DNA from: Carya illinoinensis
Taxonomy: Eukaryota; Streptophyta; Magnoliopsida; Fagales; Juglandaceae
Direction of reading: 5' to 3'
Length of the DNA stretch: 64,000 nt
Assembly: GCF_018687715.1 (NCBI RefSeq)
Contig: NC_056765.1
Location: 19,006,894-19,070,893, forward strand
Made by a program: the position numbers and the translations under genes. Under the pieces are notes generated by a model. It was not told the origin of the DNA. It saw only the letters and a list, made by a program, of their open reading frames with translations, and did no database searches. Below are positions 12,388-22,359 of the stretch, piece after piece. Position 1 is the stretch's first letter. Each line of letters opens with the position of its first letter.

Positions 12388-12990
12388 AAGAGCATTCACA
12401 ATTAATAATGTAAAATATAGTTTTATGTAAAATATAAAAAAAAATTGAAAAAAATTTCTTCAAATAACGAAAACTTGTTCAAATTTGAGGTAAAAATCCA
12501 TTTAAAAAAAAAAATTAAAACAGTTCTCTCTGTTTGGTGCTATTATATACCAATTCCCTATCTTTCTTTATTTTCATTTTAATATATTCTTTCTTTTATT
12601 TCTTACTAGCATCTGGCTTTATCACACGGCTGTTTTTACGTTCTTTTATAGCATTTTCAATAGCCTTTTCGTCATATTCTTTAAAATATATTATTAAAAT
12701 CTATTTTTTTTTTAATTTTATTTTATCTATTGACTTTTATAATATACCATACATCAAAATATTCATAATGGTTTCTTTATCATGTCCTTCAAAATATATC
12801 ACTAAAACTTTTATAATAGGTCATACATCAATTTATCTATTTTTTTCATATTATTTTAATATTATTTCTTTTAATATTTTTTTATTCATTTCAAATATTT
12901 CCTCTAACTACCAATAAATTTGCAATATCTTCATATTTTTGGATGTTTACAATATCTCTTCTTATATAATATTATATAATTGTGTCATAT
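12388..12990 (+). repeat. Dispersed repeat R1, first half, copy 1
   Basis: From AAGAGCATTCACAAT onward this matches 19664-20190 in the same order: TTTCTTCAAATAA, CAAATTTGAGGTAAAA, the TATATACCAATTC block, TTTCTTTATTTTCATTTTAA, GGCTT..CACGGCT, and GCATTTTCAATAGC. The orientation is direct. The open frame at 12534-12917 in this copy is AT-rich Phe/Ile/Tyr sequence without a domain. Confidence 0.8.
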
Positions 12991-13273
12991 TTCGGATTAA
13001 TCCACATTTAAATGCCAAACCACTATTACAAGTTTTGGATCCAAGTGCTTTTCTCTTCTTCACCACCTTCAAACAATCATTTAACATGCATAGGAGAGAT
13101 ATGGCCAGAAATAAAATACTGGTAAACAAAAACAGTGGGGAAAAACATCGGAAAGAGAAGAAGAGCGGAAGCTTTCAAAACTCTAAAACTGTACCCATAT
13201 GGGCACTCTCTAGCTGTAGAGAATATTGTTCACAACTCCAAAACTTGAGTGGCCATATGGGTAAAGGATATGA

Positions 13274-13975
13274 CTCTGAGTATGGTATATAACTTGAGTG
13301 ATTCCCAGAACCCACAATGGTTATTATATTAAATGAGTAAAGGATATGACTTAATGTTCTTGTAATATTAGGACACTGCTATTACTGTGGTTTGTTGTTT
13401 TTGGAGTAGAAAAATGACCTTGATCAATGATGGAGTCGACGAGCGAAGTTGAAGGAAGATGGTTGTAAGGGGATTTTCCTACATACCACTAGGCTAAGGT
13501 GGGGTGGCCATATGGGCTCAGGGCAGAGCCCAAGGCTCAGCAAAATGAGGAGGGGCCCATCAAACTGACTTGTGGGCCAAGTCAGGGTGGTCGTGTGGGC
13601 CGTCGAGCTCTTTGGGCTCTGCCGGTCCCTCAAGTACTTATCAGCATGGGTGAATGTGAAGCAAAGGGGAGCCCTTCAATCTCTGACACTACTTCATCGA
13701 TGGACCAGGAGAGACACCAAGATGGCCACATCAAATGGGAAACTGTGCTGCATTAATGGTGCCTTTGTCGAAGCACCCCGCATTTATGGCAATCCAGCTC
13801 GAGCCAAACGTCGCGTTAATGAGACTGGATCAAGAGTCATGATGGGGACAAAGGACCCACAAGGGTAGAGAGGATCTGCCCCCCTTCTCGGATGCTAGTA
13901 TAAATACCAATCCCCAAGTATGAGAAAAAGGCTCTGGCTCCCACTGCTCTTTACTTCAGTGTTTTATTCGCCATT
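13274..13975 (+). repeat. Dispersed repeat R1, second half, copy 1 (with 0.38-kb extra block)
   Basis: The segment from GAGTATGGTATATAACTTG to about 13480 and the segment 13855-13975 both match 20774-21100 in the same order. Copy 1 has about 375 bp between them (13480-13855) that copy 2 lacks. That extra block is GC-rich and has open frames on both strands, but no family motif is recognised. Confidence 0.8.
13899..13906 (+). promoter_or_regulatory. TATA-box-like motif conserved between both R1 copies
   Basis: TATAAATA is embedded in a block (about 13858-13970) that is strongly conserved with 20982-21090, where the motif is at 21019-21026. Conservation of a core-promoter-like block in two diverged copies resembles an LTR U3/R region. 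Confidence 0.4.
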
Positions 13976-14418
13976 TTCAAAGATATGATGGCAAATAATA
14001 TGCTCGGTTACAGTCTCTCATAGCCTCTCATCCTTACTATACAATGGATCTCTTCCCTCTCGTTTTTCTCTCAACATTGGAGTCTTTCTCTCATCGGGTT
14101 GAAGATGATGAAGATTTTTCCCACTGAAATCTGGCCCAAAGTTTGAATTGTCCAAAAAGATCCTCCCTCTGTAGATCTCCCTCCCTTTATATCATGTAGC
14201 CCTTTCACAAGTCACTTCTCTTGACATCTTTATGTCACATCGTCACTTTTTCCTCTCCTCTTATTACCATCCTCTGCCTGTACTGCTCCCCTTGCCCTTG
14301 TACCCTTTCCTTCTCTTCATGCTTCCTCTCTCCTTGTGGAGCCCCCCCAAGGGGCTGGGCCTAGGAACTCCCATGGGCCAAGAGAAAATTTCCTTGTAGT
14401 TACTCCGCCAATTTCTAT

Positions 14419-14935
14419 TAAGGGTGGGCAATGGGGCCCCGCTACCCTGCCGCCGGTTGCCCTACCCCTACATGGCAGGATGGACATCTCGCCCTGCATC
14501 TAACCCCCTTAGCTGGGGCGGGGGGCAGCGAGGGCCTAACCTTACCCCTCATTTCCCATCCCTGGCCCCCCTTATATATATATTATATATGTAAAAATAT
14601 TATATATACAAAAACATAAATATTTTTATTTTACAAATTGTCTATATAAGTATGTATATTACAATTTGTTAGATTTGTTCACAAAGTATGTACTAGCAAA
14701 TTTAAAAACTATATAATTTTTAAATTGTAGTCATGTTCACAAATTTAAATTTATAATTTGAATATAAAAACATATTTTTAATCACTTTTGGACCTAGAAT
14801 TAATTTTTAAACCTAGTGGAATATAGTTTACATTTTAAGGGGAGATGAGGCGGGGCGGATTGGGAATTCGCCCCGAACCCCACCTCCAGGATGCGGGGGG
14901 TGGGGGCAGATGTAAAAACCCCACTGCCACCCCTA
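14419..14935. repeat. MITE-like element with GC-rich inverted termini
   Basis: The left end TAAGGGTGGGCAATGGGG is inverted at the right end (CCCCACTGCCACCCCTA). GC-rich arms (14421-14570 and 14840-14935) flank an AT-rich core. A TIR of the TAGGGGTGGCAA type is typical of hAT-derived MITEs in plants. I could not match 8-bp target duplications. Confidence 0.55.
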
Positions 14936-15139
14936 TGTGGAGTGGGGTGCGAGGAGGGGCTACCCCACACCGTATGGTGCGAGTAGCACACCTAATTCCT
15001 ATTGGACCAGTCCTATGGGAATTTTACCAGCCTGCTTTTCATTTCACCTTGTCTCATTCTATTGGGTCATCAGTCTTTCCGTTAGTTGGCCTGTAGGTGG
15101 GGTTCTACCCCATCGAGCCTTCTTGTCGTCACTTTGTTC

Positions 15140-15330
15140 TCCTAATTTCCTTGAACTCTCCCATTTCCTTAGTCACCTTCCCTCCGCTCCAATTTCCTCA
15201 GCTTTGTTCCTTCCGTTGCTATTTCCATAGCTCAGCTCCTTCCGTTCCTATGTCCTTTAGCTACCTTTGTTATGTTCCTATTTCCTTTAGCCAACTTTCT
15301 TTTTGCTCCAATTTCCTTAGCTACGTCACC
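15140..15330 (+). repeat. Degenerate tandem repeat, pyrimidine-rich
   Basis: Repeated variants of CTCCTTCCGTTCCTATTTCC followed by TTAGCTAC recur about every 30-40 bp. The long open frames here (15097-15444 and 15272-15522) come from this low-complexity repeat. Confidence 0.65.
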
Positions 15331-15436
15331 CCACCGGGCCCTTTTTCTTTCCTTTTGCTTTGTCTCGCCGCTTTTCCTTGGATTTCTTTTTGCTTTGCCC
15401 CACTGCTTTTCTTGCATTGTCAAAGTGTTAGTTTTT

Positions 15437-15522
15437 TTCGATAAAAATTCCTTTGGTGAAGATTCTATCGATGGAGATTTCGTTGATGGAGATTCTATTG
15501 AGGCAGATTCTGTTGATGCAGG
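15437..15522 (+). repeat. 15-bp minisatellite, left part (acidic pentapeptide repeat)
   Basis: Units of the GATGGAGATTCTATT type encode Asp-Gly-Asp-Ser-Ile/Val in the plus frame. The array stops in the middle of a unit at 15522 and resumes in the same frame at 16903; the DNA between is a solo LTR with a GCAGG duplication. Rejoined, the array is about 345 bp long. Confidence 0.85.
15518..15522. repeat. Target-site duplication GCAGG (left)
   Basis: Matches 16898-16902 on the other side of the solo LTR. Confidence 0.85.
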
Positions 15523-16897
15523 TGACGTGATCTCAGATGTGCCTCCAAGGATAGAAATGTCAAGTTATATCAAGGATAAGTTTAGGATCATTTTCCATAA
15601 GGACAAATGATTATTAGAGTATTTGTGAAGATTTCTTGTAAAATATGATGATGTAAAATGCTATGTAAAATTCTTTTTAGATTTTTATTTTTATGAAAAC
15701 AGTAAGTGAAAGGGGAATTATTATAGTCACAATGAAGGATTTGTTGAAAATGGAATATATGGTTGAACTTTGAGGGTCTCAGAGTTGTAACTTTTGTTTT
15801 TCTTTTCTATTAAGCCAATTAAGGCATTAATAAAACAAAATGTGGAAATTTTAATCTCAAGATAAAAAGTGCCGAGACCTATAATTAAAATATTCTCGCT
15901 AATCATCAAACAAAATTCATTTAACACTCACTTGATGAAAATCTTTGATTAATTCAAGGTTTTGTAGTGCCTAGTGTCAACAACAAAACAACAAATAAGA
16001 GTAAGAGATTTATCAACTTTCGCTCATTAAAATTCAGTCATCAAACAAAGTAAGGTGTGAAATTAAATCAACAAAAATCTAGCAACAATGAGAAGCATAG
16101 AAGCTTTACCACAACCCAAGCCATAGAAATTAGCCGATCATCTTCATCACAAGCTAGTAAAAATACTAAAGTGAAAAATATCCAAAAGTTGTATGAAAAT
16201 CACCTATGAACAAAGTAGGAAAGTGTAGAAAAATAAAATGAAAACTTCACCCGAAAATCCCTCTTCCTTTTATATTTGGAATCTTCTCTCCTTCGCTCTC
16301 TTCTTGCTACGAATCACAACCTCTCCATCATAACTGCTTCTCTTCATGGTCCCTAGGCTTCGATTCTAGAAAGATTGCATAAAATCACCTTAGGTTAGCT
16401 TGCTGTCGGGTCTTCAATTAAATCATGGTTTGCCCCTATGAATTCTTCATGGGTTAAGCTTCTTTCCTTCACAGAATAGTCATGTATGGGCTTCGATTTT
16501 GTGATGTGGGTTGCTTTCTTTATATTTCTTCTTTGGACATCATTTGTTGCTTGCATTACCATCATGTCGGCTTCTAATACCTCAATTACTAAATGCATGT
16601 AATCTCTTGCCAATTGCCTTCTTTTTCTTCACAAATTTTGTACAGATGTAAGCCTTGGTTACAAGCTTCAATGGGCTTCACTCCTGTAATGGGCCAAGAT
16701 TCAATTGTAAGTTTACTTAAATGTTAGTCAGCCCTACAACATAATGCATTTATATTTAATTAGAGGTAAAATATCATTTCACATGCCAAACAAAGTTAAT
16801 TCACATTATGTAATTAATACTCTTATTTTAACACATAAAAGCTCTTTTAACCCAAGATATTTAAGAGTGTTAATACCGCATAATTGATCATTTATCA
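15523..16897 (-). mobile_element. Solo LTR (minus orientation) inserted in the minisatellite
   Basis: The 1375-bp element begins TGACGTGATC and ends CATTTATCA on the plus strand (TG...CA) and has 5-bp duplications of GCAGG on both sides. Removing it restores the 15-bp repeat in phase. There is no internal retrotransposon region. On the minus strand an open frame (16395-16613) is present but has no known domain. I infer minus-strand sense, weakly. LTR family not identified; Ty3/gypsy seems likely from length and AT-rich U5-like end. Confidence 0.85.
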
Positions 16898-16902
16898 GCA
16901 GG
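16898..16902. repeat. Target-site duplication GCAGG (right)
   Basis: Matches 15518-15522. Confidence 0.85.
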
Positions 16903-17163
16903 TTCTGTTGATGCCAAATTTATTGATGCCAATTTTGGTTAAGATTCTGCTGATGAAGACTCCATTGATGAAGATTTTGCTAATGAAGATCCCGTCAATG
17001 GAGATTCCTTTGATGAAGATTCCACTGATGGAGATTCCCCTGGTGGAGCTTTTACTCATGGAGATTCTACTAATGGAGACCTTGCTGATGGAGATTCCGT
17101 TGGTGGAGCTTCTGCTGATGGAGATTCCGCTGATGAAGATCCCATTGATGAAAAATTTCACTA
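16903..17163 (+). repeat. 15-bp minisatellite, right part (acidic pentapeptide repeat)
   Basis: About 17 units of the GATGGAGATTCCGTT type, encoding (Asp-Gly/Glu-Asp-Ser-x)n with one stop codon (TAA near 16938) in an otherwise open plus frame. The minus strand is also open through the array, as expected for a 15-bp period. It ends at TGATGAAAAATTTCACTAATGA, of which only the first 17 bases are repeat-like. Confidence 0.85.
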
Positions 17164-17190
17164 ATGAGTAGCCTTAAGGCTAGACTAAGG

Positions 17191-18740
17191 GAGGTCGGGA
17201 TAGCCTGGGGCTAATCCTGCCTATTGACCTAAACGTGGAGGTAGTCTGTTCGAGCAGTTAGTGACTGTACCTACTCCTGCCCTTTGACGTCATAGGAAAG
17301 GGTAAGTGAGGGCCATGTTGGTGCTTCGCCCACTCTTTGCTGTGGCGGAGGTTGGGGTAGGTATTCGGGTGGTTGGGGTTGATCCTGCTCTCCCCCATAG
17401 GGGAGGTAGGTTATTCGGATAGTCTGTAACTAGACCCGCTCTTGCATGTTGAAGCTCATGAGGATGGTAAATCTCTAGCTTAGAACGATTGAGGACTGGT
17501 CGCACTCCATTAGGGAGGGGTCAGAGTGCCTCCAGCCAAACAACCCCTTTTGTACTGCTAGGAGATAATTCAGATGGTGTTGTGATTGATCCGCTCCTTC
17601 ATCGCGATGGGGATGGGGTAATATTCGAGCAGCCTCAATGCTGGACTTGCTCTCTCTTATGGGGGAGGTTGAGATAGCCTGAGGCTAATCCTGCTTGTTG
17701 ACCGGCACGTGGAGGTAGTCTATTCGGGCAGTTAGTGACTATACCTGCTCCTGTTCGTTGACGTCATAGGAAAGGATAAGTGAGGGCCAGGTTGGTGCTG
17801 CACCTACTCTTCACCGTTGTAGAGGTCAGGGTAGGTATTCAGGTGGCCGGGGGCCGATCCCGCTCTACCCACGGGGGAGGTAGGCTATTCGGGAAGTTTG
17901 TAACTAGACCTGCTCCCACTTGCTAACGCTCACAAGGAAGGTAAATCTCTTGCTTCGAACAACTAAGGACCGCTTGTACTCCATTGGGAAGGGGTTGGAG
18001 TGGCTCAAGCCAAATCGCCCATTTTGTCTTGCTAGGAGGTAATTTGGATGGTGCTGCGACTGATCTGCTCCTTCATTGTGACAGGGATAGGGTAATGTTC
18101 AAGCAACCTTCACTCTCCCCCATGGGGAAGGTCAGGATAGCCCGGGGCTAATCTTGCCGATTGACCTGCACGTGGAGATAGTCTGTTTGGGTAGTTATTA
18201 ACTATACCCACTCTCGCCTGTTGATGTCACAGGGAAGGGTAAGTGAGGGCCAGACTGGTGCTACGTCCATTATTTGTCGTAGCTGAGGTTAGTGTAGGTA
18301 TTCGGGTGGTTGGGGGCTAATCCTGCTCTTCCCCACAAGGGAGGTAGGTTATTCCGGCAGTATGTAATTGGACCTGCTCTTGCCTGTTGATGCTCAAGAG
18401 GAAGGTAAATCTCTAGCTTCGATCGATTAAGGACCCACTCACACTCCATCGGGGAGGGGTCAAAGTGCCTCAAGCCAAACCACCCATTTTGTCCCGCTAG
18501 GAGGTAATCCGGATGGTGCTGGGACCGATCCACTCCTTCACTGTGACAGGGATGGGGGTAATGTTCCAACAGCCACAGGGTTGGACTCGCTCTCCCCCAT
18601 AGGGGAGGTCGCGATAGCCTGGGGCTAATCCCACTTCTTGTCTTGCACATGTAGGTAGTTTGTTCGGGCAGTTTGTTAATGTATTTGCTCCTGCCTGTTT
18701 ACGTCATAGGTTAGGGTAAGCGAGGGCTAGGCTGGTTCAC
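17191..18740 (+). repeat. Tandem array, ~470-bp unit, about 3.3 copies
   Basis: Units start at a GAGGTC(G)GGATAGCCTG-type sequence at 17191, 17665, 18128 and 18605 (periods 474, 463 and 477 by hand). The fourth is cut off near 18740. Each unit is itself dimeric: GGAGGTAGTCTGTTCGGGCAG and GGAGGTAGG(T/C)TATTCGG recur half a unit apart, each followed by a CCTGCTCC motif and by GGTAA. Composition is GC-rich relative to the flanks. Minus-strand frames with NRSKLEIY and LPPLWGRAG recur in units 1 and 3 but are broken in unit 2, so I regard it as non-coding. Confidence 0.9.
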
Positions 18741-19663
18741 GTTGAAGTTGTTCGAGGAAAGGCTTCGGGGGGGCACTGGCCATGGAGGCTGGGCCTTGGT
18801 TCTTTGGTGGATGTTGACCAATCGCGATGGCTGCAAGGGGCCTCGTTGGGGATAGACAACCCCTACAATCTTGACGATGAATACCAGCAAGAGCAGAGGT
18901 GGCTCATGGTTGTCTGTTATGGGTTCATTCTGAACGCAGTTCATGCTTTGTAGTGGGTGGGCGATCGTTCTGTTGCAGTGGTTGGAGAGCAAGCTAGAGG
19001 GGATAGATGATGCCAGTGGTCCAAAAGTTACCGTCGGCGAGCTCCCTCGGTTGCACGACAAGTGGGCGGCATTGGGTGCGAATGGGAGTTTACAATGCTA
19101 GCCTCTACCAGGTGGAGTTTGGTGGGTTAGCTCCCAGGTGGTCTGGGCTTGCGGCTGGGTTCTGTGAGCAATTGGGTGCATGACAAGGTGCACCCAATGT
19201 GTGGTACGTGCGTGGCACTATGGTGCCATGCAAGACCGGCTCAGTACATTGTGCACTTAAAGTGCACAGTGGACACTTAGTCCTCGCCTCGAGGGTGTTC
19301 TATCTTGTCCTCTATTCTTTGTAAATTTGTAAACCACACGGTCATGGGTGAGAATTTGCAATCATTTTCTGTAGTGTGATTTTTTTAAAAATAAGAATAA
19401 AAATAAAAGTGAGAGGTTGAGGACACTTATTTGGGAGAGTTTCATCTGCTCGTTTGGAGATAGTCTAGCGTGCTGAAAAATCATCATTCTTCCTCTTTCG
19501 ATTCCACAAAAAAATCTTCAGCGGCGTACATGGAGTAAAAATGATGTTCTTAATTTTCGAATCACTTGGAACAGGTTGTTGCAGGTATAAAAAGTACACG
19601 TAAGGTCTGTAAGGACCTTTAAAAATAGATCCCACAGAGACTTGGGCTTTCTAACAAAATTAA
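18741..19663. other. GC-rich unassigned DNA next to the 470-bp array
   Basis: Moderately GC-rich until about 19310, then AT-rich. The minus frame 18711-19061 has no recognised domain. A palindrome lies at 19251-19267. No gene called. Confidence 0.4.
19251..19267. repeat. Perfect 17-bp palindrome
   Basis: GTGCACTTAAAGTGCAC has eight-base arms around a single central A. It could be a transposon end or binding site; nothing nearby decides this. Confidence 0.7.
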
Positions 19664-20190
19664 GAGCATTCACAATGAATAAAGTAAAATAAACTTGATG
19701 TAAAATATAAAAAAAAAATCAAAAAAATTTCTTCAAATAATGGAAACTTGGTCAAATTTGAGGTAAAATCCATTTTTTAAAAAATTAAAAAAGTTCTCTC
19801 TTTTTGGTGTTGTTATATACCAATTCTCTATCTTTCTTTATTTTCATTTTAATGTAATCTTTATTTTATGTCTTATTAGCATCCGGCTTTCTGACACGGC
19901 TATTATTATGTTGTTTTAGAGCATTTTCAATAGCTTCTTCATCATATCTTTTAAAACGCATCATTAAAATATATTTTTTTATTTTATATACTAATTTTTA
20001 TAATATAACATAGATTAGCTTATCTATTTTTTCTCCATATAATTTAAATATTATATATTTTAATATTTTTATTCATTTCAAATATTTTTTCTAATTATCA
20101 ATGATATCCTCATATTTTTTGATATTTGTAATATCTTCCCATATACAATATCAAATAATTTTGTTATATTTTAAATTAATCCAAATTGAT
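19664..20190 (+). repeat. Dispersed repeat R1, first half, copy 2
   Basis: Direct copy of 12388-12990, starting AAGAGCATTCACAATGAA. The upstream bases CAAAATT are also shared. An inverted match to this start, CATTGGGAATGCTCTTG, lies at about 21536-21553, so copy 2 may be bounded by terminal inverted repeats. Copy 1 has no such right end. Confidence 0.75.
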
Positions 20191-20773
20191 AAGCTAAACT
20201 AAAATATAAATTAATTCAAAAAATAAAAAGAAGAGATTATATAATGAAAATATTCTCAAAGTATATTATGAGAATATCAATTTTCGATAATTGTGAAAGA
20301 ATATGGTGCCTTGAGCTTCTAGTCACATTAAATTGCTCTAGATTTGTTCCCAAAATCACCTCTTTATCAAGACACAAATTCACAAACACCTAGCCCTTAT
20401 TTCTCTAGTCTCCATAAGGGCCTCTCGAGTAGTAATAATAGTGGCAGTCGCAGTATCTGCATTTTCTTCGATGTCTTATAACAAGGGGCTTGCGGTTGCT
20501 AAGGAAGCTGCTTCTCTCACTGCTCAACTCTGCCAGGCATCTCTTCCCCCACACTCTCTCGCTTTTCTTAAATTTGGCGATAGGCATACAATGTTTCTTG
20601 TTATCTAGCCTGGTTCATGTGCGTGTTTTTGTTTGCATTCAGAAAATAGCTCACTAGAAGATATGGAGTTGTTATTATTTGAATAAACCTTGGTGCCTAG
20701 GGGTGTTATTTGAGAGAAACCCAGAACCTAAGAATTGTTACATGAGAGGAGTAAAGTCCTGATCTGAATTTCA

Positions 20774-21100
20774 GCAACATTTTGAGTATGGTATATAACT
20801 TGAGTGATTCCCAGAACCTACAATGGTTATTATATTAGATGATTATAGGATATGACTTAATGTTTTGGCAATATTAGGATGCTTCTATTACTATGGTTTG
20901 TTGTTTTTGGAGCAGAAATATGACTGATGGAGTAAACGAGTGAAGTCGAAGGAAAATGGTTGTAAGGGAATTTTCCCTACAAGGGTAGAGAGGATCTGCC
21001 CCCCTCCTCGGATGTCAGTATAAATACCAATACGTAGGTACAAGAAAAGGGCTTTGGCTCCCACTACTCTTTACTTCAGTGTTTTATTTACCATCTTCTC
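20774..21100 (+). repeat. Dispersed repeat R1, second half, copy 2
   Basis: Matches 13274-13480 plus 13855-13975 without the intervening 375 bp; the junction is at TTTTCCCTACAAGGGTAG. It contains the conserved TATAAATA at 21019-21026. The following segment (TAGCATTGGAGGCTACCC, then CAGCCCCCAGGCCGCC) resembles the U5 region of certain plant LTRs that I recall, which favours an LTR reading. Confidence 0.75.
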
Positions 21101-21635
21101 AAAACCCTTACTAACTTTAGCATTGGAGGCTACCCAGCCCCCAGGCCGCCCTCCCCTAGCTTCAACCTCCTTGAAGTTTTACAGGCCATTATTGAAGACT
21201 TGAGTCATTGTAACCTTGCCCAAGGGAATATGAAACACGACGTTAACAATGGTGCCTTCAACTTTTGGTTTTGTCTTTGGTGCCAAACAAAGAAGAAAGT
21301 GTGGGAACGAGAGAGGGTTTGAAATAAAAATAAAGGACTTTTGAAGAAATGGAAAAAGTTAGCACGAGGAGACATAAACTAATTTAAAATGTTTACAATG
21401 ATGAATAGTTTCTTCCACATCTTGTGGGAGTACTATCGCAAAATGTAAATTGAAAATGGAATACAAGATCCATTGGAGGGCACTTTTGAGAGAACTTCTT
21501 TATATTTGAAAGAAAATTGTATTATAGAGCATCCATTGGGAATGCTCTTGCAAAGAAAAGAATAAACATAAAGGGAGTGATGTCAAGCATTCCAAAACTT
21601 GCTAACTTGAGTCGTTAGTGTTGTTTTGACACAAA

Positions 21636-21676
21636 AAGAAGAAGAAGAAGAAGAAGAAGAAGAAGAAGAAGAAGAA
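21636..21676. repeat. (GAA)n microsatellite
   Basis: About 13 GAA units followed by an A-rich run. Confidence 0.95.
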
Positions 21677-21980
21677 AGAAAAAAGGAAAAAAAAAAAAAT
21701 AAGAAGGCTTAGTATAGGAGTGGTATCCACCCTGCCACCTTGTGGTAGCCCTAGTTGCGCCCCCAAACTAGGTGGTTAATGGTGGCCACCCACGAGGGCT
21801 ACCCTTGAAAAATAACGACAGCAAACTCAAAAATTAATAAAATGAGGGATGATGGTCCAATGTAAAGTATTTATGAGGATGATAATTAAATTTTGACTAA
21901 AAAGAATTTTTTGCTAGTGTAATGTTAGTTACAATCACGTAACAAAGTGAATGTGTGATATATATATAATTTTTTACTTA

Positions 21981-22003
21981 ATATATATATATATATATAT
22001 ATA
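21981..22003. repeat. (AT)n microsatellite
   Basis: Run of AT dinucleotides, with a shorter one at about 21958-21968. Confidence 0.9.
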
Positions 22004-22268
22004 ATTTTTTTTGTAGTTTAATTAATGCATTAATGATAAAGAATATAATGTATTAGTTAACAATATTACAGTCGTATATGGAATATTGTGAACAACCCAC
22101 TCGACTCCTCTAGGGTTAGTCAAATATTTAATTTTAGTCACGGACCCTAAACCTTGTTCTAATTTTAATAGATGATGTTAATCGAGCCAAATCCATTTGA
22201 AATTGTCGAAATATCCTTGAAGTCCAAAATTTATATTTAACTGAGTTATTTTAGTTATTATTGAACCA

Positions 22269-22284
22269 AATCCATCATTATTTT
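22269..22284. repeat. L1 target-site duplication, left copy
   Basis: AATCCATCATTATTTT is repeated exactly at 38831-38846, right after the poly-A tail of the LINE. Confidence 0.9.
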
Positions 22285-22359
22285 GCCCTTTTTCTCTCTA
22301 CGAGCGATTAGGGCTTCTCTTGCCGCATGTGTTGATCTTCATGTCAGGTTGCATGGTAG

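Larger units (their letters stand above)
21101..22268. other. Intergenic DNA, no gene recognised
   Basis: Contains a (GAA)n microsatellite, an (AT)n microsatellite and the possible right inverted end of R1 copy 2. No coding sequence recognised. Confidence 0.5.

Noticed and set aside
12534..12917. 127-residue plus-strand open frame
   Set aside because: Phe/Ile/Tyr-rich translation of AT-rich repeat R1; the second copy at 19.7-20.2 kb does not keep the frame.
15097..15444. 115-residue hydrophobic open frame
   Set aside because: Arises from the pyrimidine-rich degenerate tandem repeat; overlapping frames are also open. No domain.
17290..18650. Minus-strand frames with NRSKLEIY and LPPLWGRAG
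   Set aside because: They recur only because the DNA is a 470-bp tandem repeat; the middle unit has stops, so no coding constraint is visible.
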